This document shows, one piece after another, positions 35,378 to 45,188 of a stretch of 64,000 nt of DNA (the stretch's first letter is position 1; every line of letters begins with the position of its first letter). The DNA comes from an uncultured Clostridia bacterium (GTDB lineage: Bacteria; Bacillota; Clostridia; Christensenellales; Borkfalkiaceae). The DNA lies in NCBI GenBank assembly GCA_944328445.1, contig CALVHO010000005.1, forward strand, positions 1 to 64,000, written 5' to 3'. Made by a program: the position numbers and the translations under genes. A model generated the notes under the pieces. That model made no database searches and was not told the origin of the DNA. It saw only the letters and a list, made by a program, of their open reading frames with translations.

Positions 35378-36433
35378 TCACTCCTCGTCGAACATCGACG
35401 TCTGGCGGCGCTGCTTATCGCTCATCTTCATGCCCATGTGTTCGTAGCCGCCTTTGAGGCAGACCCTGCCCCGCGGGGTACGGGCGATGAAGCCGAGCTG
35501 CAAGAGATAGGGTTCGTACACGTCCTCGATGGTGTTGGCGTCCTCGTTGATGGTGGCCGCGAGCGTTTCCAGCCCCGCGGGCCCGCCGCCGAATTTTTCG
35601 ATGAGGGCGCGCAGGAGGCCGCGGTCGGTGTCGTCGAGGCCGAGCTCGTCGATGTCCATGCGCTGCAAGGCGTAGCGCGCGTCGCCGAGCGCGACGCGGT
35701 CGTTGCCGTGCACGGCCGCGAAGTCGCGCACGCGCTTCAACAGGCGGTTGGCGATGCGCGGCGTGCCGCGGGAGCGGCGGGCGATCTCGGCAGCGGCGTC
35801 GGGCGCGATCTCGATGCCGAGCACCTTGGCCGAGCGGGTGACGATCTGCGCAAGTTCTGCGGGGGTGTACATTTCCAGGCGGCAGAGCACGCCGAAACGG
35901 TCGCGCAGCGGCGAGGCGAGCATGCCCGCCTTGGTCGTCGCGCCCACGAGGGTAAACTTTTTCAAGGTGAAGCGGATGTTGCGCGCCGAGGGGCCCTTGC
36001 CTACGATGATGTCCAGCGCGTAGTCCTCCATCGCCGAATACAGCACCTCCTCCACCGAGCGGTTGAGGCGGTGCACCTCGTCGATGAAGAGCACGTCCCC
36101 TTCGTTGAGGTTGGTGAGGATGGCGGCGAGGTCGCCGCTGCGCTCGATGGCGGGGCCGCTGGTGAGTTTGAGCTGCACCCCCAGCTCCGCCGCGATGATG
36201 TGCGCGAGCGTCGTCTTGCCCAGGCCGGGCGGCCCGTACAGGAGGACGTGGTCGAGCGGCTCGCCCCGCATCTTGGCGGAGGAGATGTACACGCCGAGAT
36301 TTTCCTTGACCTTGCTCTGCCCCACGTAGTCGGCCATGGTCTTGGGGCGCAGGGCGTTTTCCTCGGCGTCCAGCTCCCCTTTCGTGCTCATGACCAACCG
36401 CCCGGGGTCGAGATCCCGTTCATCGTCAAACAT
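35378..36433 (-). CDS. ruvB: Holliday junction branch migration helicase RuvB
   Basis: Hexameric AAA+ motor that drives branch migration with RuvA. The 351-residue protein has Walker [14 protein letters not shown], Walker [11 protein letters not shown], sensor GATTKAGML and arginine-finger region RDRFG, then the winged-helix end with [16 protein letters not shown]. Start after GGGAGG. Follows ruvA by 30 bp and precedes queA. Confidence 0.97.
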   Translation of the reverse strand: MFDDERDLDPGRLVMSTKGELDAEENALRPKTMADYVGQSKVKENLGVYISSAKMRGEPLDHVLLYGPPGLGKTTLAHIIAAELGVQLKLTSGPAIERSGDLAAILTNLNEGDVLFIDEVHRLNRSVEEVLYSAMEDYALDIIVGKGPSARNIRFTLKKFTLVGATTKAGMLASPLRDRFGVLCRLEMYTPAELAQIVTRSAKVLGIEIAPDAAAEIARRSRGTPRIANRLLKRVRDFAAVHGNDRVALGDARYALQRMDIDELGLDDTDRGLLRALIEKFGGGPAGLETLAATINEDANTIEDVYEPYLLQLGFIARTPRGRVCLKGGYEHMGMKMSDKQRRQTSMFDEE

Positions 36434-36463
36434 ACAAAACCTCCCGCTCCGCCGTGAACAAAC

Positions 36464-37051
36464 TTACATGTTTTGCAGGGCGGAGAGGATGATCTCCTCC
36501 ACGCCCGAGGCGCCGCGCGCCGCGGCGGCCTTGACCGCCTTGACGCTCTCGGCGCGGGTGTAGCCCAGGGACATGAGCCCCACGACGGCGTCCTCCTCGC
36601 TGCCCGAAACGGACTCGGCAGGCGCCGCGGGCAGGCCCTGCGGCGCGGGGGCCGCCTCCACCTTTTCGCGCAGTTCCAAGACGATGCGCTCGGCCGTTTT
36701 TTTGCCGAGGCCCTTGACGGCGGAGAGCATCTTCACGTCCGACGAGGCGATGGCCACGGCCAGGTCCCCCACGGACATGGAAGAGAGCACCGCGATGCCC
36801 ATCTTCGGCCCCACGCCCGAAACGGAGACGAGCTTCATGAACATATTCTTCTCCTCGACGGAGACGAAGCCGAAGAGGGTCATGCCGTCCTCGCGCACCT
36901 GCAAATAGGTGTAGGCCTCCCCCTCGGCGGCGCCCGCCAGCTTGGAAAACAGCGCGCCCGAACAGACGAGCTCGAAGCCGACGCCGCCCGTCTCCACCAG
37001 GGCGGTGCCGCCCTCGCAGCGCAGAACGCGGCCGCGGATGTATCCGATCAT
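36464..37051 (-). CDS. ruvA: Holliday junction DNA helicase subunit RuvA
   Basis: Tetramer that binds the four-way junction and loads RuvB. The 195-residue protein begins MIGYIRGRV and has two helix-hairpin-helix motifs (VSGVGPKMGIAVLSS and VKGLGKKTAERIVLEL), then a linker rich in Ala and Pro and the C-terminal domain III (DAVVGLMSLGYTRAES). Ribosome binding site GGGAGGAAGG. Between ruvC and ruvB in one operon. Confidence 0.97.
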   Translation of the reverse strand: MIGYIRGRVLRCEGGTALVETGGVGFELVCSGALFSKLAGAAEGEAYTYLQVREDGMTLFGFVSVEEKNMFMKLVSVSGVGPKMGIAVLSSMSVGDLAVAIASSDVKMLSAVKGLGKKTAERIVLELREKVEAAPAPQGLPAAPAESVSGSEEDAVVGLMSLGYTRAESVKAVKAAAARGASGVEEIILSALQNM

Positions 37052-37096
37052 GCCTTCCTCCCTCCGCGGCCGCGGCCGCGAGCGCCCGCGCGGGCG

Positions 37097-37600
37097 CTAA
37101 ATTTTGTACAGGCCCGACAGGCGGGACGTGAACGAATGGCACAGCGCCACCGCGAGCGCGTCGGCCGCGTCGTCGGGGCGGGGCACGCCTTTGAGGCGCA
37201 AGAGGTTGGCCGTCACCAGCTGGATCTGCCGCTTTTCGGCCTTGCCGTAGCCCGTGAGCGCCTGCTTGATCTGCATGGGCGTGTATTCAAACAGCCGCCC
37301 GCATCGCTTGACGCAGGTCAGAAGGGCCACGCCGCGCGCGTGCGCCACGGCGATGCCCGTGGTCACGTTCTTGGTGAAGAACAGCTCTTCCACGGCCACC
37401 TCGTCGGGGCGGGCCTTGTCGAGCAGGGCGCCGAGGCCCTCTTCGAGCATGGCCAGGCGGACGGCGAGGTTCTCCTCCTTGGGGGTGGTGACCACGCCGT
37501 AGTCCTCGCAGGCCACGTTTCCGTGTTCGTCTTTGCGCAGGACCCCGTAGCCGAGGGTGGCGATGCCGGGGTCGATCCCTAAAATTATCAAATCGTTCAC
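37097..37600 (-). CDS. ruvC: Holliday junction endonuclease RuvC
   Basis: Resolves Holliday junctions. The 167-residue length is normal once the GTG at 37600 (VNDLIILGIDPG) is taken as start; the longer open frame upstream overlaps the argH promoter region. Catalytic acids sit in ILGIDPGIA, AVEELFF and PDDAADALAVAL. First gene of ruvCAB. The divergent argH promoter lies within 60 bases. Confidence 0.95.
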   Translation of the reverse strand: MNDLIILGIDPGIATLGYGVLRKDEHGNVACEDYGVVTTPKEENLAVRLAMLEEGLGALLDKARPDEVAVEELFFTKNVTTGIAVAHARGVALLTCVKRCGRLFEYTPMQIKQALTGYGKAEKRQIQLVTANLLRLKGVPRPDDAADALAVALCHSFTSRLSGLYKI

Positions 37601-37628
37601 TCTTTCGCGAGAAATTTCCGTAAATAAC

Positions 37629-37657
37629 TTGAAATTTTCCGCAGAATGGTTTACAAT
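37629..37657 (+). promoter_or_regulatory. Promoter of argH
   Basis: TTGAAA (37629-37634), spacer 17, TACAAT (37652-37657). It implies a leader of about 180 bases before argH, containing a GCATGCG/CGCATGC-based hairpin (about 37669-37721) and a second one (GCCCGCC/GGCGGGC, about 37736-37757). Confidence 0.7.
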
Positions 37658-37842
37658 GGTAGAAAGTGCAGCATGCGCCCCACGGGCGCGGGGCCGTCGC
37701 GGCCGCAAAGGGGCCGCATGCGGACGAAGCTGCCGCCCGCCAAGGCTGCGGCGGGCAAAACTGTTCCGCCCATTATTGTACGGTTTTCGGCGGAATAAGT
37801 CAAACAAAAAAGCGGCGCAAATCCATGTACGGAGAATTGATC

Positions 37843-39234
37843 ATGAAATTGTGGGAAGGACGGTTCACCCAACCGAGCGCGCAGGGCGCGGATGACTTCA
37901 ACCAGTCGCTCTCGTTCGACTACAAGCTGTATTGGCACGACATCCTCGCGAGCATCGCGCACGCCAAGATGCTCGGCGAGACGCAGATCATCCCCAAGGA
38001 AGAGGCGGACAAGATCTGCGACGCGCTCGTGAACATGCTGGCCGACATCGAGAAAGGCAACCTCGCCATCGAGGGCGCGGAGGACATCCATACCTTCGTC
38101 GAGGCGGAGCTGACCAAGCGCGTCGGCGCCGTGGGCAAAAAGTTACATACCGCGCGTTCGCGCAACGACCAGGTGGCCACCGACATGCGCCTGTACACCA
38201 AGGACAGCATCGTCAACGTCTGCGGGCATTTGAAGACGCTCGTCACCACCCTTTTGGACATCGCCAACAACAACGTGCAGTTCATCATGCCGGGCTACAC
38301 CCACCTGCAAAAGGCGCAGCCCGTATCGGTGGCGCAGTACATCAACGCATACAGCGAGATGTTCCTGCGCGACATCGAGCGCTTCACCGACAGCTACAAG
38401 CGCACCGACGTGATGCCCCTGGGCAGCTGCGCCCTGGCGGGCACGGGCTTCCCCATCGACAGGCGCATGACGGCGAACCTGCTCTCCTTTTCGGAGATCT
38501 CGCAAAACTCCATCGACGCCGTTTCGGACCGCGACTTCGTGGCCGAATACATCTTCTGCTGCTCGATGGTGATGACCCATCTCTCGCGCTTTTGCGAAGA
38601 CCTCGTCATCTTCGCCAGCGACGAATTCCGCTTCATCGACATCGCCGACACCTACGCGACGGGTTCTTCCATCATGCCGCAGAAGAAAAATCCCGACATC
38701 CCCGAACTCGTCCGCGGCAAGGCGGGGCGGGTGTACGGCCACCTCATGGGCATCCTGACGGTGCTCAAAGGCCTGCCCCTCTCCTACGACAAGGACCTGC
38801 AAGAGGACAAAGAGGCGCTGTTCGGCGCCGAGGGCACGGTGATCTCCTGCCTGTCCATCTTCAACGAGCTGCTGCAAAACATCTCCTTTGACACCAAGCG
38901 CATGCGCGCGGCGGCCGCGGGCGGCTACACCACCGCCACCGACATCGCCGACTACCTCGTGCAAAAGGGCATGCCCTTCCGCGACGCGCACGCCGTCACG
39001 GGGCAGATCGTGCGCTACTGCATCGAAAACAACAAATCGCTCGACAGGCTGGACCTGTTCGTGTACCAGAGCTTTTCCTCGCTGTTCGACGAGGAGATCT
39101 TGCAGCGCGTGCGCGTGAACAAGTCCGTCGAGGCGCGCAAAGTGGTGGGCGGCAGCGCCAGGAGCGCCGTGCGCGAAAACATCCGCTCCATCACCCGCCG
39201 CCTCAACCGCATGTTCCGCGAAAAAGAAGAATGA
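37843..39234 (+). CDS. argH: Argininosuccinate lyase
   Basis: Splits argininosuccinate into arginine and fumarate. The 463-residue protein has HTARSRNDQVATDMRLY and the superfamily signature GSSIMPQKKNPD. The start MKLWEGRF is set by GGAG eight bases upstream. argG, its usual partner, is not adjacent. A long leader (about 180 bases) with GC-rich hairpins precedes it; attenuation is possible but not shown. Ends at a strong terminator. Confidence 0.96.
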   Translation: MKLWEGRFTQPSAQGADDFNQSLSFDYKLYWHDILASIAHAKMLGETQIIPKEEADKICDALVNMLADIEKGNLAIEGAEDIHTFVEAELTKRVGAVGKKLHTARSRNDQVATDMRLYTKDSIVNVCGHLKTLVTTLLDIANNNVQFIMPGYTHLQKAQPVSVAQYINAYSEMFLRDIERFTDSYKRTDVMPLGSCALAGTGFPIDRRMTANLLSFSEISQNSIDAVSDRDFVAEYIFCCSMVMTHLSRFCEDLVIFASDEFRFIDIADTYATGSSIMPQKKNPDIPELVRGKAGRVYGHLMGILTVLKGLPLSYDKDLQEDKEALFGAEGTVISCLSIFNELLQNISFDTKRMRAAAAGGYTTATDIADYLVQKGMPFRDAHAVTGQIVRYCIENNKSLDRLDLFVYQSFSSLFDEEILQRVRVNKSVEARKVVGGSARSAVRENIRSITRRLNRMFREKEE

Positions 39235-39251
39235 CCCCCTCCCCCACGACC

Positions 39252-39283
39252 AAAAATGCGCCGAGCGATCGGCGCATTTTTTT
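39252..39283 (+). terminator. Terminator of argH
   Basis: Thirteen-base perfect stem AAAAATGCGCCGA with GCGA loop and a run of T. Strongest terminator in the window. Confidence 0.9.
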
Positions 39284-39371
39284 ATGCCGTGAACGGGCAC
39301 ACGGGCGTGAACGGGCGCTTGGTGCCGCGGGCGGCGTGGCCCGCGCAACGGCGGGGGCGCGTTCACGCAAC

Positions 39372-39401
39372 AAAAAACGCGCGTTCACGGAGGAACGCGC
39401 G
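39372..39401 (-). terminator. Terminator of the NatAB-like operon
   Basis: On the minus strand CGCGCGTTC, six-base loop, GAACGCGCG, then T6, right after the stop at 39412. Confidence 0.8.
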
Positions 39402-39411
39402 CGGCGAGGCG

Positions 39412-40719
39412 TCAGCGGTTGAAGATGACGCGCTCGCTTTGGAACATTTTGGTCAGCAGCCACACCAACAGGGCGATGTACACGAGGTTGGACGCGAGGG
39501 TGATGAGCAGGTTGACGGGCGAAAAGCGCAGCGAGAAGATCTCGGCCATCACCTGCACGCAGTTGTACAGCGGGATCAGAAAGACGGCGTGCGCCGCCGA
39601 CGGCACGGTGAAGAGCATGGTGGAGATGCCGACGAGCATCACGACCACCATCAGCGGCACCGCAAGCGACGTCGCCTCCTTGACGCTGCGCGCGTAGGAG
39701 GAGACCATGGAGATGAGGGTAACGATGAGCAGCACCGCCGACACCATGACGGCAAACAGCGCCAGGTACTCCCACACCGAATAGGCGGCGATGGTCTGGC
39801 CGATGCTGCCGCCCATCATCTGCGGCATGGCCAGGAAGGTGCCGACAAAGGAACTGACGGCCGACAGCGTCGACAGCGCCGCGAGGGACACGATCTTGCC
39901 CACCACCAGCTCGCCGCGGCGGATGGGCGTGACCAGCAAGGTGGCGATGGTGCCGCGCTCCTTTTCCCCCGCCACCGACTCGGGCGCAAGCCCCATACAG
40001 CCGCTGTACAGGAAGGTCAGGATGAGGAAGGGTAGCAGCATGGCGTAATACGAGGCCTCCGCCTCGGCCTGCGACACCAGCGAGCCGCCCGCGGACATGT
40101 TGACGTCGAACAGGCCCGAAAGGCTGTCTTCCAGCCCGTCGAGCAGGGAGTAGGCGGCGTTGTAGGCGGCCACGGAGGAGGAAGAACCGGAATCGTACCA
40201 GATCTCCACGTTGGGCGCGGCGGGCGTTTCGGACGCGGGCGTTTCGGACGCGGGCGTTTCGGACGCGGGCGTTTCGGCGGCCCCCGGCGCGGCGCCCGTT
40301 GCGGGCGCGGAAAGCGCGGAAGACGCTTCGGCCGCGGGCGCGGGGAGCACCCCGCCCGCGAGCAGGGCGTCGAAATTTTCGGGGAAGACGATCAGCAGGT
40401 CGCACTCGCCCGCGAGCACCGCTTCCTTGGCGGCGGGGATATCCGCCTCCGCCGCTTCCTGCAAGGCGAAGAGGGGCGCGGCTTCCTCGCCCGCCTCCCC
40501 TTCCGCGCCCTGCGCCGCGCCCGCGAGGGCTGCAAACAGGGCGGACGGGTGCACCACGCGCGCGGTGTAGTGCTCGTCCTCCTCATAAAAGACGCTGCCG
40601 AGCAGCGAATAGAGCGCGAAGATCAGCACCGCCGGCAGCAGCAAGGTGCCGATCACCAGCCTGCGGTCGCGGAAAAAGCGCGCAAATTCCTTTTTTACGA
40701 CGGTGAGAATGTTTTTCAT
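39412..40719 (-). CDS. ABC-2 type permease, NatB-like
   Basis: A 435-residue membrane subunit of a NatAB-like exporter. One N-terminal helix (LVIGTLLLPAVLIFALYSLL), a large outside domain, and five or six C-terminal helices beginning at AMLLPFLILTFLYSGCMG, with the cytoplasmic loop EKERGTIATLLVTPIRRGEL typical of NatB. The outside domain holds a low-complexity part with ETPAS repeated three times in tandem (DNA 15-bp repeats at about 40222-40276). Paired with the ATPase 58 bp upstream. Substrate may be Na+ or a peptide. Confidence 0.88.
   Translation of the reverse strand: MKNILTVVKKEFARFFRDRRLVIGTLLLPAVLIFALYSLLGSVFYEEDEHYTARVVHPSALFAALAGAAQGAEGEAGEEAAPLFALQEAAEADIPAAKEAVLAGECDLLIVFPENFDALLAGGVLPAPAAEASSALSAPATGAAPGAAETPASETPASETPASETPAAPNVEIWYDSGSSSSVAAYNAAYSLLDGLEDSLSGLFDVNMSAGGSLVSQAEAEASYYAMLLPFLILTFLYSGCMGLAPESVAGEKERGTIATLLVTPIRRGELVVGKIVSLAALSTLSAVSSFVGTFLAMPQMMGGSIGQTIAAYSVWEYLALFAVMVSAVLLIVTLISMVSSYARSVKEATSLAVPLMVVVMLVGISTMLFTVPSAAHAVFLIPLYNCVQVMAEIFSLRFSPVNLLITLASNLVYIALLVWLLTKMFQSERVIFNR
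40222..40276. repeat. 15-bp in-frame tandem repeat within the NatB-like gene
   Basis: Unit GGGCGTTTCGGACGC at 40222, 40237 and 40252 with a partial fourth at 40267. It encodes repeated Ser-Glu-Thr-Pro-Ala in the predicted outside domain. Copy number can change without frameshift. Confidence 0.8.
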
Positions 40720-40777
40720 GCCTGCCCTGCCCCGCTCCGTTCACGGTCACGTTTTTGCGGATACGTTCTCTGTTTTT

Positions 40778-41548
40778 TCATTCACGCACCGCCTCGGCGT
40801 AGAGGTCGAAAAAGGCGTCTTCGAGCGGCTTTGTGCCCGAAACTTCCGCCAGCGTGCCCTCGGCGGCCATGCGCCCGCCGATGATGACGCCGACGCGGTC
40901 GCACAGCTTTTCGACGAGGGAAAAGATGTGGGTGGAGAGCACGATGCTCTTGCCGCGGGCCTTTTCTTCGAGGAGGAAATCCGTCACCGTCTTGGCGGTG
41001 AGCACGTCCAGCCCGTTGGTCGGCTCGTCGAAGATGATGACGGGCGGGTCGTGCAGGATGGAGACGGCGATGGAGACCTTCTGCTTCATGCCCGTGGAGA
41101 GGTCCCCCACCTTGACTTCGGCAAATTCGCCGATGCCGAAGCGGGAAAACAGTTCCGCCTTGCGGGCGGCGAGCACGTCCTCCCGCATGCCGTGCAGCCG
41201 CCCGAAAAAGCCGATGAGGTAATCGGGCGTGAAAAAATCTTCCAGTTTCAGTTCACTGGTCAAAAAGCCGATGGAAGAGCGCACCTTGTCCGCCTCGCGC
41301 GCCACGCTGTGGCCGTTCACGAAGGCGTCTCCCTCGTCGGCGCGGATGAGGGTGGCAAGGATGCGCAGCATGGTGGTCTTGCCCGCGCCGTTGGGGCCGA
41401 GCAGGCCGTAGATCTCCCCCTCGTACGCCGTGAAGGAGAGCCCGCCGAGCGCCACCTTGCGCCCGGACGGGTTTTTTTCGAGCTTGCGCTGTTTGCGTGA
41501 AAGGGTGAACGTCTTGCGCACGTTTTCGGCGCGGATGATCTCCCGCAT
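40778..41548 (-). CDS. ABC transporter ATPase, NatA-like
   Basis: A 256-residue ATPase: Walker A LLGPNGAGKTTMLR, signature LSTGMKQKVSIA, Walker B VIIFDEPTNGLD and switch STHIFSLVE. The signature LSTGM is typical of the NatA group. Start MREIIRAENVRKTF; a longer frame upstream runs into the promoter. First gene of the exporter pair, transcribed away from the large ABC fusion at 41846. Confidence 0.92.
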   Translation of the reverse strand: MREIIRAENVRKTFTLSRKQRKLEKNPSGRKVALGGLSFTAYEGEIYGLLGPNGAGKTTMLRILATLIRADEGDAFVNGHSVAREADKVRSSIGFLTSELKLEDFFTPDYLIGFFGRLHGMREDVLAARKAELFSRFGIGEFAEVKVGDLSTGMKQKVSIAVSILHDPPVIIFDEPTNGLDVLTAKTVTDFLLEEKARGKSIVLSTHIFSLVEKLCDRVGVIIGGRMAAEGTLAEVSGTKPLEDAFFDLYAEAVRE

Positions 41549-41594
41549 ATAGCCTCCGCCGCGGGCCCCGCCCGCCGTTTTTTGACCGCTTTCC

Positions 41595-41624
41595 ATTATA
41601 GCAGATGCCCCCGCCGCAGGTCAA
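41595..41624 (-). promoter_or_regulatory. Promoter of the NatAB-like operon
   Basis: Minus strand TTGACC (41619-41624), spacer 18, TATAAT (41595-41600). Confidence 0.75.
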
Positions 41625-41758
41625 GCGTTTGCGCGCGCCGCCCGCCTTCTGCCCCGCCGCGCCGCCGCACCGCTCCATTGCGCGCCTTGAAAAGGCGCGC
41701 CCCGCGCAAAAAAATTTCACGAAGCATGAAGCTGTTAAATAATACCCACCCCATATGT

Positions 41759-41787
41759 TTGTTACATACTTTCATGAGATATATAAT
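41759..41787 (+). promoter_or_regulatory. Promoter of the ABC ATPase-permease fusion
   Basis: TTGTTA (41759-41764), spacer 17, TATAAT (41782-41787), in an AT-rich stretch unlike the rest of the window. Confidence 0.7.
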
Positions 41788-41845
41788 AAGGGCAGCGTGG
41801 AAAATACTTATTTTTTGCGACTTTCATTTTTTCTGCGGAGGTCTT

Positions 41846-44800
41846 ATGTTAGAGATCAAGAACCTCGTCAAAGTGTATAAGACGAAGGGCGGGGCGGATG
41901 TGCGCGCTCTCGACGACGTCTCCCTGCGCTTTGAAGAGAAGGGCATGGTGTTCCTTCTCGGTAAGTCGGGCAGCGGTAAGTCGACGCTGCTGAACCTTTG
42001 CGGCGGGCTGGACACGCCCGACTCGGGCGAGATCGTCATCAAAGGCCGCAGCAGCAAAAACTTTTCGCAGGCGGACTTCGACAGCTACCGCAACACCTTC
42101 GTCGGCTTCGTGTTCCAGGAGTACAACATCCTCGACGAATTTTCGGTGGAGGAGAACATCGCGCTCGCCCTCGAATTGCAGGGGCGGAGCAAGGACAAGG
42201 CGCGCGTGCGCGAACTCTTGCGCCAGGTGGAGATGGAAAAGTTCGCCAGGCGCAAGCCCAACACCCTCTCGGGCGGGCAAAAGCAGCGCGTGGCCATCGC
42301 CAGGGCGCTGGTCAAAAACCCCGAGATCATCATGGCGGACGAACCGACGGGCGCGCTCGACTCCAACACGGGCAAGCAGGTGTTCGACACCTTGAAAAAG
42401 CTCTCCGAGGAAAAGCTGGTCATCGTCGTTTCGCATGACCGCGAATTTGCCGAGATCTACGGCGACCGCATCATCGAACTCAAAGACGGCAAGGTCATCG
42501 CCGACGTGGTCAAGACCAAGATCGCGCCCCGCGCCGAGAGCGAAAACATCGCCTTTATCGGGCAGGACACCATCAACATCCAAAACGGCGCCGCGCTGAC
42601 CGACGCAGACATGGCCAAGATCCGCGCCTTTTTGGCGGCGAGCAACGGAAACGTCATCATTTCGGGCGGGAAAAAGGAGATCGGCGACTTCAAGAAGGCG
42701 GCGCGCATCGACGAGAGCGGCGCGCGCGAGACCTTCCGCGATACGGCCGAGGGAGACGTGGTCACCCGCGCCTATGCCCCGGGCGAGGCCAAGCTCATCC
42801 GCTCCAAGCTGCCCGCGCGCCACGCCATCCGCATCGGCGCGAGCAGCATGAAGGTCAAGCCCTTCCGCCTGTTCTTCACCGTGCTCCTTTCCTTCATCGC
42901 CTTTACCCTCTTCGGGCTGTTTTCCACCCTCACCTTCTACAATGAAAAGGACGTGACGTTGGAGACCTACCTCGATTCGGGCTACGAGACGGTGCAGCTG
43001 CAAAAGCGCTACCGATACGAATACGTGACCTATGAAAGCGGCGTGGAGACCTACCGCAGCGACCCTTCGGACGAGCTCGCCCTGTACGCCCCCGCGGAGC
43101 TTGCCGCCATGCGCCAAAGCCACCCGGACGCCGTCGGGCTGTTCAATTACGGCACGGCGGAGGTGTACGGCATGGAAGGCTTCGACATCGAGAACGCCGC
43201 CCGCAGCCAGAACGATTATTACGCCAACACCATCCTCTACTTTGCCGAAGCGGACCCCTCTTCCGCCTATTGGAACGAGAGGCTCATGACCGAGACCGAC
43301 CTTTCGGCGCTGGGCGAGGACGACATCGTCATCTCCTCCTACCTCTTCAACGGACTCAAAGAGGCGGGCCTGCGCCAGAGCGGCGCCGCGGGCGACGGCG
43401 GCGAAGGCGGCCAGAGCGGCAACGTGACCCTCAACAGCGTGGAGGACATCGTGGGCAAGACGCTCACCATCGCCCAACAGCACGGCGACGGTTCTGTTAC
43501 GCTGACCGTGCGCGGCGTGTTCCGCATGGACCCGCCCGCCGCGTTCGACTCCCTCAACGCGAAAAACGGCGGCCAGGGCGAAAGCGACGAAGACCTCAAA
43601 AAACAGTTTGAAGAGGAGCTTTCGGCGGGCATGTACTGCAACGTGCTCGTCGGCAGCGGCTTCTACGACGCGCACCGCTCCGCCTTTTACCGCGGCAACA
43701 GCGAATACACCGACTACGGCTTCACCGGCCTGGAAACGCGATTGGAAGGCTATTACACGGGCAAAACGTTCACGGACGACGGCAACGGCAACTTCTCCGT
43801 CATCGACCAAAATTATTCCCTGAACGAAAACGTTTACAGCGTGGCGCCCTTCACCGACCGCGTGCCCGTCACCCGCCCCGCCGTGCACTTTTTGAGCAGC
43901 GGAAAGACGGCGCCTGCGCAGGGCGAGATCATCCTGCCCTTCGGCATGCTCAGAAGCTGGGCGGACAATATGCAAAACTATAAGTCTTCGGCCGGAAACG
44001 ATGCGATCAAAAAACAGCTGGAAAAAGAGCTCACGTCCGGCAGCTTGTCTTCGGAAGATTACGACGCGCGCAAAACAGAGCTGGAAGAGGCGCTCAACGA
44101 AGAGAACATGCAGTGGGGCCGCAACATCCAGATCCTTTGCTACGGCCGCTACTCGGAAGACGACGGCAACGGGAATTGGGTGCAGTACTACGCCGACGAC
44201 GCCATGATCGCCGCCGCGCTGGACATGATCGAGGACTGGATCGCCGAGGCGCAGGGCATCACCGTCGACGAGGCATTCCTCCAAACGTATCGCACCGACG
44301 TGACCTTCCCGAGCACGATCGTCCTTTCCGCGGACGGCGGAGCGGAGACGTTCTCCTACACGCTCATCGGCTTTACCTATGCCGACGAATTCGTGAACGG
44401 GCCCTTCCTCTCGCAGGCGGACTACGACGCCATCTCTGACGCCTTCGGCTACGACTACGGCGGGAACAATATCACGAACGCCTACGACACCAAATACGTC
44501 GCCCCCGAGGACGCGCGCTACAACGGCATCCTCATGCCCTTCCCCGACAGCGGGGCGCTGCGCGCCCTCGTCGACGGCTCGAATGTCGTCGCCGAGGACG
44601 ACTCCTTCTACACCTTCGTTTCCCCCATCGCCACCGCGATGAAGGAAGTAAATTACTTCCTGGAAAACGCGGAACCCATCTTCCTGTGGGTGGGCGTGGT
44701 GATGGCGGTCTTCTCCATGCTGCTGCTGTTCAACTTTATCTCGGTATCCATCTCCAACAAAAAGAAGGAGATCGGCATCCTGCGCGCCGTGGGCGCGCGC

Positions 44801-45067
44801 AGCGCGGACGTGTTCAAGATCTTCTTCTCGGAATCGGCCATCATCGGCGCCATCTGCTTCGTGCTGGCCATGGTCGCGTCCTTCGTCATCAGCGGCGTGC
44901 TCAACAACACCGTGGCGGGGATGCTCGGCGCGTCCATCTTCGTGTTCGGGCCGCTTTCGTGGCTGGTCATGCTCGGCATCGCCTTGCTGACCTCGTTCAT
45001 CGCCACCTTCCTGCCCGTGTACGCGATCGCCAAAAAACGGCCCGTGGAGAGCATCCGCGCGCTGTAA
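41846..45067 (+). CDS. ABC transporter, ATPase-FtsX-type permease fusion
   Basis: A 1073-residue fusion. Residues 1-225: ATPase with Walker A LLGKSGSGKSTLLNL, signature LSGGQKQRVAIARAL, Walker B IIMADEPTGALDS (MacB/LolD type). A linker follows, then a first helix near residue 345 (FFTVLLSFIAFTLFGLFSTL), an outside domain of about 570 residues, and three helices at the C-terminus (FLWVGVVMAVFSMLLLFNFI, AIIGAICFVLAMVASFVISG, LVMLGIALLTSFIATFLPVY), the FtsX layout. Such proteins act in antimicrobial peptide defence, lipoprotein or cell-wall work; substrate unknown. Ribosome binding site GGAGG. Confidence 0.9.
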   Translation: MLEIKNLVKVYKTKGGADVRALDDVSLRFEEKGMVFLLGKSGSGKSTLLNLCGGLDTPDSGEIVIKGRSSKNFSQADFDSYRNTFVGFVFQEYNILDEFSVEENIALALELQGRSKDKARVRELLRQVEMEKFARRKPNTLSGGQKQRVAIARALVKNPEIIMADEPTGALDSNTGKQVFDTLKKLSEEKLVIVVSHDREFAEIYGDRIIELKDGKVIADVVKTKIAPRAESENIAFIGQDTINIQNGAALTDADMAKIRAFLAASNGNVIISGGKKEIGDFKKAARIDESGARETFRDTAEGDVVTRAYAPGEAKLIRSKLPARHAIRIGASSMKVKPFRLFFTVLLSFIAFTLFGLFSTLTFYNEKDVTLETYLDSGYETVQLQKRYRYEYVTYESGVETYRSDPSDELALYAPAELAAMRQSHPDAVGLFNYGTAEVYGMEGFDIENAARSQNDYYANTILYFAEADPSSAYWNERLMTETDLSALGEDDIVISSYLFNGLKEAGLRQSGAAGDGGEGGQSGNVTLNSVEDIVGKTLTIAQQHGDGSVTLTVRGVFRMDPPAAFDSLNAKNGGQGESDEDLKKQFEEELSAGMYCNVLVGSGFYDAHRSAFYRGNSEYTDYGFTGLETRLEGYYTGKTFTDDGNGNFSVIDQNYSLNENVYSVAPFTDRVPVTRPAVHFLSSGKTAPAQGEIILPFGMLRSWADNMQNYKSSAGNDAIKKQLEKELTSGSLSSEDYDARKTELEEALNEENMQWGRNIQILCYGRYSEDDGNGNWVQYYADDAMIAAALDMIEDWIAEAQGITVDEAFLQTYRTDVTFPSTIVLSADGGAETFSYTLIGFTYADEFVNGPFLSQADYDAISDAFGYDYGGNNITNAYDTKYVAPEDARYNGILMPFPDSGALRALVDGSNVVAEDDSFYTFVSPIATAMKEVNYFLENAEPIFLWVGVVMAVFSMLLLFNFISVSISNKKKEIGILRAVGARSADVFKIFFSESAIIGAICFVLAMVASFVISGVLNNTVAGMLGASIFVFGPLSWLVMLGIALLTSFIATFLPVYAIAKKRPVESIRAL

Positions 45068-45085
45068 ACGGCACCAAACGACCCG

Positions 45086-45137
45086 AAAGGCCCGCGCCCT
45101 CCTGCCAACAAGCAGGCGGGGCCGCGGGCCTTTTTTT
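45086..45137 (+). terminator. Terminator of the ABC fusion gene
   Basis: Outer stem AAAGGCCCGCG with CGCGGGCCTTT, inner CCTGC/GCAGG hairpin, then T7. Confidence 0.85.
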
Positions 45138-45188
45138 GCCCCGCCGCGCGGCGGGGCGAAAAATACGGGAGAAGCAAGCGGGGCGCGT

